NCBI GenBank assembly: GCA_009782015.1
Contig: WQUP01000159.1
Location: forward strand, 1 to 10,971
DNA from: Endomicrobiia bacterium
GTDB lineage: Bacteria > Elusimicrobiota > Endomicrobiia > Endomicrobiales > Endomicrobiaceae
Direction: 5' to 3'
DNA length: 10,971 nucleotides
In this document: positions 1 through 6,687 of the stretch, piece by piece
Position numbering within the stretch: position 1 is the stretch's first letter
Layout of the letters: each line of letters opens with the position of its first letter
Notes under the pieces: generated by a model
Database searches by the model: none
Told to the model about the DNA's origin: nothing
The model's input: the letters and a program-made list of their open reading frames with translations, nothing else
Position numbers and translations under genes: made by a program

Positions 1-24
1 TGGCAACGGCGACAACGGCGGAAG

Positions 25-135
25 GTTAGAGGTTTAGAGGGTTGGCAACGGCGTTAAAGACTTTGTCTTTGCCAATCTTCCAATCATCCAATCTTCGCCG
101 TCAAAGGCGGCTTGCCAAACTTCTAAACCTCTAAT
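25..135. repeat. Imperfect inverted repeat upstream of sodC
   Basis: The arms at 25-48 and 112-135 are reverse complements at 21 of 24 positions. Both contain the core TTAGAGGTTTAGA (left arm) or its complement TCTAAACCTCTAA (right arm), next to TTGGCAA/TTGCCAA. The 63-bp spacer includes a small tandem octamer. No open frame of note runs through it. It could be a small non-autonomous mobile repeat or a decayed dispersed repeat. The left arm lies in a purine-rich stretch with a period of about 7 bases. A copy elsewhere in the genome would confirm it as a family. Confidence 0.6.
72..95. repeat. Tandem octamer, three imperfect copies
   Basis: Three successive 8-mers read CCAATCTT, CCAATCAT, CCAATCTT. 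On the other strand the unit is AAGATTGG. It resembles in style the AGCTGGGA-type octamer array at 2998-3021 and lies inside the inverted repeat at 25-135. No function is visible. Confidence 0.5.
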
Positions 136-159
136 CCTGCACATGCGAATGCCTGTATT

Positions 160-187
160 TTGCTTAGCGCGTTTTTTTATGTAAAAT
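160..187 (+). promoter_or_regulatory. Candidate sigma70-type promoter for sodC
   Basis: TTGCTT (160-165) and TAAAAT (182-187) are separated by 16 bases, a fair match to -35/-10 elements. They lie about 45 bases upstream of the sodC start codon, leaving room for a short leader. A run of seven T sits just upstream of the -10. This is inferred from consensus matching only. No operator or riboswitch is recognisable. Confidence 0.4.
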
Positions 188-232
188 AGGCTTCAAAGTT
201 GCACGGTAAACAGAACTGCGCACGGAGGTAAT

Positions 233-757
233 ATGAAAAAGACGTTATTTTTTGCGGCGGCGCTGATGTTTTTTGCAGGAGCGGCTTTTGCCGATAAGGT
301 TTCGGTTGATATTTATGCCGTAAACGCCGACGGGATGGGCAAAAAGCTCGGAACGGTTGTTGCCGAAGATTCTGACAAAGGGCTTGTTTTGAAAGTAAAT
401 ATAAAAGGAATACCAACCGGGCAGCACGGCTTTCATGTGCATGCAAATCCTTCGTGCGAGCCAGCTATGGGGACTGACGGTAAAATGAGCGCGGCTCTTT
501 CTGCCGGCGGACATTATGATCCTGACAATACCGGAAAGCATTTAGGCCCGGAAGGACAAGGACATAAAGGCGACCTGCCGTATCTTACTTCTGATAAAAA
601 CCGGAAAATAAAAGAAACGGTTATAGCTCCGAGGCTTACCGTAGCCGAAATAAAAGGCCGTTCGCTTATGATACACGCCGGCGGAGACAATTACTCCGAC
701 GATCCGCAGCCTTTGGGCGGGGGCGGAGTAAGAATTGCCTGCGGAGTTGTGAAATAA
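233..757 (+). CDS. sodC: Periplasmic Cu/Zn superoxide dismutase (SodC)
   Basis: This enzyme dismutates superoxide to hydrogen peroxide and oxygen in the periplasm. The 174-residue product starts with a clear signal peptide (MKK, hydrophobic core, AFA at 18-20), so the mature protein probably begins at Asp21. The family's metal ligands are all visible: copper His68, His70, His94 and His148; zinc His94 (bridging), His103, His111 and Asp114. The Cys75/Cys170 disulfide pair and the active-site Arg167 in GGGGVRIACG are also present. The length is normal for bacterial SodC, and nothing is truncated. The start is supported by a GGAGGT ribosome-binding site at 224-229, with somewhat tight spacing. 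An AsmA-family gene follows 66 bp downstream on the same strand and may be co-transcribed. Assignment by family motifs is very secure. Gene-symbol use follows the family. Confidence 0.95.
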   Translation: MKKTLFFAAALMFFAGAAFADKVSVDIYAVNADGMGKKLGTVVAEDSDKGLVLKVNIKGIPTGQHGFHVHANPSCEPAMGTDGKMSAALSAGGHYDPDNTGKHLGPEGQGHKGDLPYLTSDKNRKIKETVIAPRLTVAEIKGRSLMIHAGGDNYSDDPQPLGGGGVRIACGVVK

Positions 758-774
758 CAATAAAAATTAAACGG

Positions 775-800
775 ATCCCGGGGGCTTGTTATGCCGGGGT
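775..800 (+). other. Small hairpin between sodC and the AsmA gene
   Basis: ATCCCGG (775-781) can pair with CCGGGGT (794-800), with one T-G wobble, around a 12-base loop. No T-run follows, so it does not look like a classic intrinsic terminator. It could attenuate read-through or protect the sodC mRNA 3' end. It may also be chance. Confidence 0.2.
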
Positions 801-823
801 TTGCTTTGCAAGGAAGGGATAAA

Positions 824-2986
824 ATGAAGAAATTAAAAAAGATTTTGATTGTGCTGTTGTGTTTGTTCGTTGTCGTGTGCGTTGCCGGATTTTTTGTGCT
901 GAAGGCTGTGCTGTCTGACGAAAAAGTAAAAGGTTACGTTCAAGATGCAGCGCAAAAGTATGTCGGCAGACAGGTGAGCTATGACAAGATGTCGTTTAAT
1001 ATTATAGGCATAAGCCTCAAAAATCTTAAAGTCAGCGAAAATCCCGCTTTCGGCAGCGGCAATTTTATAAAAGTGGACAGGTTTGCGGTTAAAGTAAAAC
1101 TTTTGCCGCTGCTCAGGAAAGAAATACGAGTTGGAAAGATAATCGTCAGCGGCATGGATGTGAAAGTACTCAAAAATAAAGACGGAGTCTTCAATTTTGA
1201 CGATATTATGAAAAAGTTTTCTTCCGCGTCTTCTGCTTCCGCCGCCGTCAGCGCCGGACAGACTGCTCCGGCCGCTGCATCCGCGCTGCCGGCGTTCTTT
1301 CTTGACGAACTGAAGGTAAAAAACTCAAATATTTTATATGAAGACGCATCGGCAAATATGTCAGCGGCGCTGAAAAACTTAAACCTGCAAATCGAAGGTT
1401 TCAGTTTCAGCAAAGCCTTTTTGTGCACAACGGATTTTGACGTTGAGTACAAACAGGATAAGCTTGATCTGACATTGCCGGTAACCGCGGTGATGACGGC
1501 AAATCTTAAAAATATGGATCTTTCGCAGGCTGTTTTCAATCTTACGTCTTTCAGCACGAAAATCGAAGGAATGTCTTTATCCGGCAAGGCGTCTGTTTCC
1601 AACGTTAACTCGCCAAATATCAACGCAGCCGTGTCTGCTGAAAATATAACAAACGAAACTTTTAAGCAGTTTGCAAGCGGTTTGCCTAAATTCGCGCTGG
1701 CTAAAGTCGATGCCGCGCTAAAAGCGCAGCTTGATCTTGAAAAAAGCTCTGCAAATATAGAAAACTTTTCCGTCTCCATGCAGGGCGCAAGCGTTGCGGC
1801 AAACGGAACTGCGGAGTGGGGAAAAAATTTAAACTATAACATAAAAGCCACGGTTGATTTTGCGCTCGAGACGCTCTCGGTTCTCGTGCCTGATATGGTA
1901 AAACCTTACGATCCTAAAGGAAAGATAAACGCCACGGCAAATGTAACGCCGTCTCTTATAACGGCAAAAGCGAATGCTTCCGGAGTTTCGTTTAAGTTTG
2001 ACCCGATGTTTACAGCAGAGAGCGTCGGCGCGTCTGTGGAAGTCAACTCTCTCGACAACATAAAGCTCAGCAGCTTGAGCGGGCTTTTAAACGGCAAAAA
2101 ATTCAGCGGTTCGGCAAGCTATCTTAACGCCAAAGACGCTATGAGCATCGGATTGGTTTTGGATATGGAAGGGCTTATCATCAACGCCTTCCCGCCGCAG
2201 ACGGCAGCTCCCGCCGCTCAACCGGCGAAGGGACAGAGTTCACAGCCGTCGTCAGCCATGACGCCGCTTAACTTAAACGCCGATTTAAAAATCGGAAGCA
2301 TAAAAGTTCCTTATTTCCATTCCGACTCTTCTTCGACGCTTAAAGCAAATCTTACCGGCGTTACGGATAAATTGGATAAAACAAACGGCACGGTTACTTT
2401 CAGCATCGGCGCCGGAAATATTGACGACGTTCAAAAGCTTGCCGCGGCAAACAAAATTACAAAGATACTTTTTTCCGCTATAGCTATAGTTGATAAAGTC
2501 GGCAAGACGCTCAACGTCGGCGCTTTGTCCGGAGCAAAAAATGAAAGCGGCATCGGTTATGACAGCTTTATCGGAGACATGTTGTTTACCGACGGCAAGA
2601 TGTCGATTAAGACAATGGATTTTCTGTCAAAAAATATAAACATGAGAGTTGCCGGAACAACTGATTTTAAAGCAGATAAGCTAGATATGAAGGCCAGCGT
2701 ACAGCCCGGCGTCAATAAGCCGGTGATAATAAAGATTACGGGAACCACGTCAAATCCGAAAGGCAGTTTGGACGTTGTAGGAAGCATCTCTTCTATTTTC
2801 GGGTCAGGCTCGGATTCCGGTTCGGGTTCGGCGGCAAGCAAAATAGGCTCTCTGCTCGGAGGCGGCAAGACTTCCTCTTCAACCGGCACCGCGGTTAACA
2901 CAAGCACCGGCACCGCCGCAAACCAATTGATTAAAGGCTTGGGAAGTTTGTTGAATGTAAATAAAAGCACTGCTACGGCCAAATAA
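824..2986 (+). CDS. AsmA-family inner-membrane-anchored envelope protein
   Basis: The protein has 720 residues, with one N-terminal membrane helix (about 5-29) after a Lys-rich start and a long beta-rich extracytoplasmic body. The first ~130 residues have the AsmA look: a VKGYVQDAAQKYVGRQVSY stretch, then FNIIGISLKNLKVSENPAF, then KIIVSGMDVKVLKNKDGVFNFDD. AsmA-like proteins are thought to take part in outer-membrane phospholipid transport or assembly. Ala/Ser/Pro/Gln-rich linkers occur at about 132-156 and 457-482, and the C-terminus (about 660-720) is Gly/Ser/Thr-rich. I chose the ATG at 824 because AGGAAGGG lies at 811-818 and the product then begins directly with Lys residues and the membrane helix. 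An in-frame ATG at 791 would add 11 residues without a clear ribosome-binding site. It lies 66 bp after sodC on the same strand. The exact role and substrate are unknown. Confidence 0.8.
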   Translation: MKKLKKILIVLLCLFVVVCVAGFFVLKAVLSDEKVKGYVQDAAQKYVGRQVSYDKMSFNIIGISLKNLKVSENPAFGSGNFIKVDRFAVKVKLLPLLRKEIRVGKIIVSGMDVKVLKNKDGVFNFDDIMKKFSSASSASAAVSAGQTAPAAASALPAFFLDELKVKNSNILYEDASANMSAALKNLNLQIEGFSFSKAFLCTTDFDVEYKQDKLDLTLPVTAVMTANLKNMDLSQAVFNLTSFSTKIEGMSLSGKASVSNVNSPNINAAVSAENITNETFKQFASGLPKFALAKVDAALKAQLDLEKSSANIENFSVSMQGASVAANGTAEWGKNLNYNIKATVDFALETLSVLVPDMVKPYDPKGKINATANVTPSLITAKANASGVSFKFDPMFTAESVGASVEVNSLDNIKLSSLSGLLNGKKFSGSASYLNAKDAMSIGLVLDMEGLIINAFPPQTAAPAAQPAKGQSSQPSSAMTPLNLNADLKIGSIKVPYFHSDSSSTLKANLTGVTDKLDKTNGTVTFSIGAGNIDDVQKLAAANKITKILFSAIAIVDKVGKTLNVGALSGAKNESGIGYDSFIGDMLFTDGKMSIKTMDFLSKNINMRVAGTTDFKADKLDMKASVQPGVNKPVIIKITGTTSNPKGSLDVVGSISSIFGSGSDSGSGSAASKIGSLLGGGKTSSSTGTAVNTSTGTAANQLIKGLGSLLNVNKSTATAK

Positions 2987-2997
2987 GAAGATGAGAG

Positions 2998-3021
2998 AGC
3001 TGGGAAGCTGAGAAGCTGGGT
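2998..3021. repeat. Tandem octamer AGCTGGGA-like, three copies
   Basis: Three 8-base units read AGCTGGGA, AGCTGAGA, AGCTGGGT. They begin 12 bases after the AsmA stop codon, and the preceding GATGAGAG loosely continues the same period. The array is purine-rich on the plus strand and recalls the AAGATTGG octamers (minus strand) at 72-95. No function is evident. Confidence 0.5.
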
Positions 3022-3183
3022 AACTGCTTTTATTCCCCTTCTGTGAAGGCTTACCTTTACCCACATCTTTATAGTCAAGTTGCCTTTTTTTCCTCGCTCC
3101 TTGCGGGAGAGGGGGGGGCGCGAAGCGTCGGGTGAGGGCTATGCTTTTAACGAATGGGGAGCGCTGCGCCTCCCAACCACCGC

Positions 3184-3213
3184 CTTACTTTTTGCAGACG
3201 TTCAAAAAGTAAG
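3184..3213. repeat. Perfect 11-bp stem-loop inside the fold-back element
   Basis: CTTACTTTTTG (3184-3194) and CAAAAAGTAAG (3203-3213) form a perfect 11-bp stem with an 8-base loop. A seven-A run follows on the plus strand, so in neither direction is there the T-tract expected of an intrinsic terminator. It is part of the left, longer half of the composite repeat. A smaller hairpin (GGGAG/CTCCC, 3157-3174) lies just upstream. Confidence 0.6.
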
Positions 3214-3246
3214 CAAAAAAACTGCCGCTAGATGCGCATTCGCTAT

Positions 3247-3339
3247 GATTTTGTCGGCAAATCCGGAACTCGCAAAATGAGATAACGGATTTAAAGGTAT
3301 TTTGCTCAGACAACCGGATTTGAATAATCCGCCAAAATC
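3247..3339. repeat. Core inverted repeat of the fold-back element
   Basis: CAAATCCGG (3258-3266) is perfectly complementary to CCGGATTTG (3314-3322). The match resumes outward between GATTTTGTCGG (3247-3257) and CGCCAAAATC (3330-3339) after a gap of about 7 bases. A TAGATGCGCA motif occurs as a direct repeat at 3229-3238 and 3349-3358. Together these make the centre of the composite element able to form a cruciform. Confidence 0.5.
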
Positions 3340-3499
3340 CCACGCTCATAGATGCGCAAAATGCGGCAACCAAGACAACTACAACCCCTCACCCTCTTGC
3401 TTCGCAAGTCCCTCTCACGCAAGGGGCGAGGGAAAAAGATGTGGGTAAGGGTAAGCTGTGAAGGGGGGTGGCCGCGAGGCGGATGGGGTATGGCCGTTA

Positions 3500-4438
3500 T
3501 CACTTTCTTTTAAAAATTTTTGAAAGGGGGATGTAGCAGTAAATGATGTCTATCAGAAGAAGGGCGAATGCAAACTGTATTTTTTGAACGAAGTTCAGTC
3601 CGCACCAAACCATGCTTCTGTTGCGTGCGTCGTTATTGTAGTACCTTTTGTTGTCGCGAAATCTCGTGAAAATAAAAGAGAAAAAGCCCGAGTGGCTGCA
3701 ATTATTTATTATGCGCGCCCGCACTTTTTTATCTCTAATCATCTGCAGCGAATTTATATATCCTACTCCCCAGAACATATTGGTTATCACGTCCGGTTTG
3801 TATGTCTCGTCGGCGTCTCTGTGATAAAGCGTTTCGCACGGCGTTCTGTCGGCCCCGCGTTTCGGTATAAGTTCGCTTTTAGGAACATAAAAACTTCCGT
3901 TTTTATTTACAACTGCGCAGGCGGCGGCAAGATGGGGGAAAAGATTCTGGATATTCGAATACATATTTTGAAGCACTCCGCCGGTTATATTTGAAGTTTT
4001 GTAAATCCCTCCGGGAAGAAAACACAGCTCTTTCGTTATTTTAGGCAAATCCTCGCTGTCTTTTGGAAACTTGTTAACCGTCAGCAGAACGTCATACTTT
4101 TTTGTATTGATTGCCGCTTCCATTTCCGGCCACGCAGACCAGTCATAAAAATCATCGTCGCATATAATCCAGACATATTCTTTTTTCGCTATTTCAAAAG
4201 CGCGCGCTATATTTCCGTTGCCGCCAATGTTTTTTGGATGTTTTATATATTTGATGTTTGAGTATTTAGAAGCGTACTGCCTGCACAATTCCTCAGTCCC
4301 GTCATCGGAAGCATTATCAAGTATGGTCAAATCCAACTCTTTTACGGGGCTTTCCGCTGAAAATAAAGAATCAAGAGTATCTTTAAGATACGCCTGCCGG
4401 TTGTAAGTGATAAGTATTATTTCAAGGGTATTTTTCAT
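3500..4438 (-). CDS. Family 2 glycosyltransferase (last gene of glycan operon)
   Basis: This 312-residue GT-A-fold glycosyltransferase of the GT2 type probably transfers a sugar from a nucleotide donor to a growing surface glycan on the cytoplasmic side. Family marks are the N-terminal strand LEIILITYNRQAYL, LDNASDDGT at 40-48 (nucleotide-binding region) and the metal-binding acidic cluster CDDDF with Asp94-96. GGNGNIARAF lies in between. The C-terminal ~35 residues are hydrophobic then basic (ending KIFKRK), suggesting membrane association. The start codon lies one base after the stop of the preceding GT2 gene, with no good ribosome-binding site next to it, so translation is probably coupled. 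The gene ends about 34 bp from the fold-back repeat. Donor and acceptor cannot be told from sequence. Confidence 0.85.
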   Translation of the reverse strand: MKNTLEIILITYNRQAYLKDTLDSLFSAESPVKELDLTILDNASDDGTEELCRQYASKYSNIKYIKHPKNIGGNGNIARAFEIAKKEYVWIICDDDFYDWSAWPEMEAAINTKKYDVLLTVNKFPKDSEDLPKITKELCFLPGGIYKTSNITGGVLQNMYSNIQNLFPHLAAACAVVNKNGSFYVPKSELIPKRGADRTPCETLYHRDADETYKPDVITNMFWGVGYINSLQMIRDKKVRARIINNCSHSGFFSFIFTRFRDNKRYYNNDARNRSMVWCGLNFVQKIQFAFALLLIDIIYCYIPLSKIFKRK

Positions 4439-4439
4439 T

Positions 4440-5573
4440 TTATAGTGATAGTTTCCTTTTTTTACGTTTAAAAGTCAATAGATAGAATATTTTTCTTGAA
4501 AGAAGATGGGCAAGTTTTGGAATAGATATTTTTTTAGGGTCTATAAATACATTTTTTTTTGATATTTGTATAAGCGGCATGTTTTTATAATGTTCCCTGA
4601 AGTCCTTAATGCCGTAGCCAAATTTCTTTTCTATTTTTTCTCTCGTAATATCATCCGAAAGCATGTCGAATATTTTAAGCCTTCCGGATAAGATATAAGG
4701 TATTTTATCGCTGTTTATATAATGGTAGGCGATTACAAAAGGGATGAATTCTTGATCAGCTTCAGTTAATAAATTTGTAAATCTCTCGCCGGAACACAGG
4801 TATTTCACGGTTTCCACATTTGTGATATTGTAAAAGAAATCGCAGTATTTTATTGACTCAAAACTGGCGATATTCATGCTTATAGTTTCCTGATGCTCGC
4901 TTGACGAAGAAGCTTGCCCCTCGTGCACCCTGTACATAGCGACTTCTTTATCCAAAAATCCTATTTTGCTTCCGTTTATCAGCAGCTGCGGCCATAATGT
5001 CATATCAAAGAAAAGAATCGATATTTTATCGATTTTTATGTTTTTTAAAGCGTCAAGCTTTATTATGCTGCCGGGGTACGGTAGATGGCCGGTTCCGTTA
5101 AAGTGAAGCAGCAATGTTTTATTTTCGTCATTATTTAAATTAAAACAGCTGCGGTATCTAAACCAGGTTGTTTTAAGATCTTTTCTGTTTTTGTCGACAT
5201 AACGCATATTCCCGAATACAAAATCTTTTTCCGGATTTGCTTCCATATAGGTTACAAGGTTTTCTACGGCATCAGGCAGCATTATGTCGTCCGCGCAAAA
5301 AGGCTTAATATACTTGCCTTTGGCGGTTTCCAGAAGCTTTAAAAACAATAACCCGCCGCCGGCTCCTGCATTTTTCTCCATATCTATGTGCTTTATTCTA
5401 TTATCTTGATAAGAATGAGCAATTTCGCGCGAGGAGTCGGTTGAGGCATGATTGAGTAGAATGATTTCGCTATTTTCATATGTCTGGTTTAAAGCAGACT
5501 CAATAGAACCACGAAGATATTTATCGTCATTATAGTATGGTATGAATATAGAAACCAAATGTGATTTAGACAT
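4440..5573 (-). CDS. Family 2 glycosyltransferase with variant nucleotide-binding motif
   Basis: This 377-residue GT2 protein likely adds a sugar in surface polysaccharide synthesis. The N-terminus VSIFIPYYNDDKYLRGSIES and the acidic FCADDIMLPDA (Asp95-Asp96) are typical of the GT-A fold. The motif usually read as DDGSTD is here LNHASTDSS (40-48), with Asn-His replacing the two leading acidic residues. About 250 residues follow the GT domain, rich in aromatic and charged residues, and the tail is strongly basic (KRKKRKLSL). No strong ribosome-binding site is seen before the ATG at 5573. The next gene starts one base after its stop. Upstream is a 202-bp gap holding a short coding remnant, so a separate promoter cannot be excluded, though none is convincing. 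Substrate unknown. Confidence 0.82.
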   Translation of the reverse strand: MSKSHLVSIFIPYYNDDKYLRGSIESALNQTYENSEIILLNHASTDSSREIAHSYQDNRIKHIDMEKNAGAGGGLLFLKLLETAKGKYIKPFCADDIMLPDAVENLVTYMEANPEKDFVFGNMRYVDKNRKDLKTTWFRYRSCFNLNNDENKTLLLHFNGTGHLPYPGSIIKLDALKNIKIDKISILFFDMTLWPQLLINGSKIGFLDKEVAMYRVHEGQASSSSEHQETISMNIASFESIKYCDFFYNITNVETVKYLCSGERFTNLLTEADQEFIPFVIAYHYINSDKIPYILSGRLKIFDMLSDDITREKIEKKFGYGIKDFREHYKNMPLIQISKKNVFIDPKKISIPKLAHLLSRKIFYLLTFKRKKRKLSL

Positions 5574-5674
5574 GATTGCAATATATCCAATTGGGTTATC
5601 TGAAAACCCTAAAATACATCTTCTTTCAAACAGTTGAGCTCTGCTTATTTGTTTCTACAATAGTATCCACAGTA

Positions 5675-5782
5675 TCAATAACCTTGTTTTAATGCCCCAT
5701 CTATGTCAAACTTATATAATTTTTGACCGTTTGAAAACTGTGTTGCATCATATATAATTACGTTTGCTTCCTTATTTAATAC
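5675..5782 (-). pseudogene. Possible C-terminal coding remnant after the collar gene
   Basis: On the minus strand, in a frame shifted by one relative to the end of the collar-domain gene, 35 sense codons run to a TGA at 5675-5677. They include VIIYDATQFSNGQKLYKF followed by DIDGALKQGY. The composition looks like a real protein C-terminus rather than random translation, but there is no start codon or ribosome-binding site, and the frame is closed by stops upstream. After the TGA the same frame continues YCGYYCRNK before another stop. It could be the debris of a deleted gene or an old alternative end of the neighbouring gene. I do not recognise the family. Confidence 0.3.
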
Positions 5783-6615
5783 TTTATACAGTATTTGACT
5801 GCATAATTTATAGGCCTGTTTTCTCCGGCTGTCGGTACCTGAGTTGCGGCATTAAAAACAAGAGTTGCCGCATTATTTGCCGCGCCGTTGCCCCCTCCAT
5901 TACCTAAATTAATAAATGAGTTGGCACTGAAAGAGAACACACCCCCAGGCGGATAGTTTGTTACAGGGCCGCCTGCACTAAAAGTATATGCAAAACTTCC
6001 AACAATATTCCTTATAGCATCCCCTTGAGGTGTTCCCATTGGCGCGGCATTGCCGCCTTCGCCTCTTAGGAACATGCCTGCTAAATTTGGGAGAGCAAAG
6101 TTTGTAATATCGCCGCCGTAAGTAGTGCCTATGGCCTGGAATAGTTCCGGAAATTGCAAGGAATTTCTAGTTGTTCCGTCACAAGGAAAGTATCCGTCAG
6201 GCACACTGGTTCCCGCGTAAGCTATAATCGTGCCGGCGGGGACTCCATTGCCTGCTGTTTTTGAATACAGAGCATAGGGTTGTGCCATAAACTTTTCGCG
6301 GGGTTTCATTTCTTTGCCGTTCACATATAATTGAAGATAAATATTGCCATATTTTTTCCAATTAAAGTTAGGCTGCAATGTTACTTGAAAAATACCTGAA
6401 GACGGCGTGACCTCAAAGCTTTCTGTTGAGTTTGGAATCATATCGGTTGTGCCGGTGAGTGACTGATAGTATTCAAACCTTAACCCAACTTTCTCGTTTT
6501 TAGGAGCGCCATAGCTTTTTAGCCTGCCGGTATATCTTATCTCATTTGTGATTTCGCAAAACCCGATTTGCATAAAGGCAAACAAAAATACAAAAACTAA
6601 CGCTGATTTTCTCAT
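5776..6615 (-). CDS. Secreted protein with phage-tail-collar domain
   Basis: This 279-residue protein has a signal peptide (MRKSALVFVFLFAFMQIGFC), likely cleaved after Cys20. Residues 25-120 resemble the domain of bacterial surface proteins that opens with a YTGRL-type motif, passes through SGIFQVTL and ends in PREKFMAQPYALYSK. Residues about 126-187 form a tail-collar domain (GTIIAYAGTSVPDGYFPCDG, then LPNLAGMFLRGEGG). A Gly/Asn/Ala-rich stretch (about 236-256) and the ENRPINYAVKYCIKY end, typical of collar/tail-fibre C-termini, follow. The ATG at 6615 has a good GGAG site (6621-6624). It sits 72 bp after the GtrB-like gene, within the glycan operon. No other phage genes are present, so it is more likely a cell-surface or secreted adhesin-like protein than a virion part. 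Cys20 is not in a proper lipobox. Confidence 0.75.
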   Translation of the reverse strand: MRKSALVFVFLFAFMQIGFCEITNEIRYTGRLKSYGAPKNEKVGLRFEYYQSLTGTTDMIPNSTESFEVTPSSGIFQVTLQPNFNWKKYGNIYLQLYVNGKEMKPREKFMAQPYALYSKTAGNGVPAGTIIAYAGTSVPDGYFPCDGTTRNSLQFPELFQAIGTTYGGDITNFALPNLAGMFLRGEGGNAAPMGTPQGDAIRNIVGSFAYTFSAGGPVTNYPPGGVFSFSANSFINLGNGGGNGAANNAATLVFNAATQVPTAGENRPINYAVKYCIKY

Positions 6616-6687
6616 AACATCTCCTTTTTTTTAACTGCAAATGCACCCTCACTCAGCCTATCCCTGACAAGCAAGAGGAAAACTGCT

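Larger units (their letters stand above)
3035..3466. repeat. Large fold-back (MITE-like) composite repeat
   Basis: This fills most of the 513-bp gene-free stretch 2987-3499. The outer arms at 3035-3070 and 3435-3466 are reverse complements apart from a 4-base gap and one substitution; both carry a TTTACCCACATCTTT-type block. Next inside, 3084-3137 matches the complement of 3387-3437: a CCTCGC(T/C)CCTTGCG block, then GAGAGG, then GGTGAGGG. The left arm carries an extra stretch of about 14 bases between these blocks. The interior 3139-3384 contains further hairpins. No transposase or convincing gene is present; short open frames here are translations of the repeat. It resembles dispersed palindromic repeats seen in many bacterial genomes. 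Its place between converging genes means its hairpins could limit read-through from both sides. No clear target-site duplication was found. Confidence 0.7.

Noticed and set aside
771..782. GGATCCCGGG looks like adjacent BamHI and SmaI cloning sites
   Set aside because: Flanks are ordinary chromosomal sequence that fits the intergenic hairpin, and no vector sequence surrounds it; chance is the simplest explanation.
979..1779. A long minus-strand open frame of 266 codons opposite the AsmA-like gene
   Set aside because: The plus-strand gene has clear domain features, while the antisense frame has an arbitrary Ser/Ala/Phe-rich composition and no start signal; it is a shadow.
3080..3503. Short open frames on both strands (about 60-66 codons) in the gene-free stretch
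   Set aside because: They are translations of the fold-back repeat, rich in Pro/Arg/Gly with no ribosome-binding site; such peptides appear wherever this sort of repeat is read.
5640..5680. Possible TGA recoding (read as Trp) extending the remnant to YCGYYCRNK
   Set aside because: Several genes here use TGA as a normal stop (for example at 10094-10096), and the extension is only nine codons.
5700..5740. TTGACA on the minus strand (5704-5709) as a promoter for the GT2 genes
   Set aside because: No acceptable -10 element lies 15-19 bases downstream, and the bases fall inside the coding-like remnant.
6556..6615. Possible lipoprotein signal in the collar protein (Cys20)
   Set aside because: The residues before the cysteine are Ile-Gly-Phe; Phe at -1 does not fit a lipobox, so an ordinary signal peptide is more likely.
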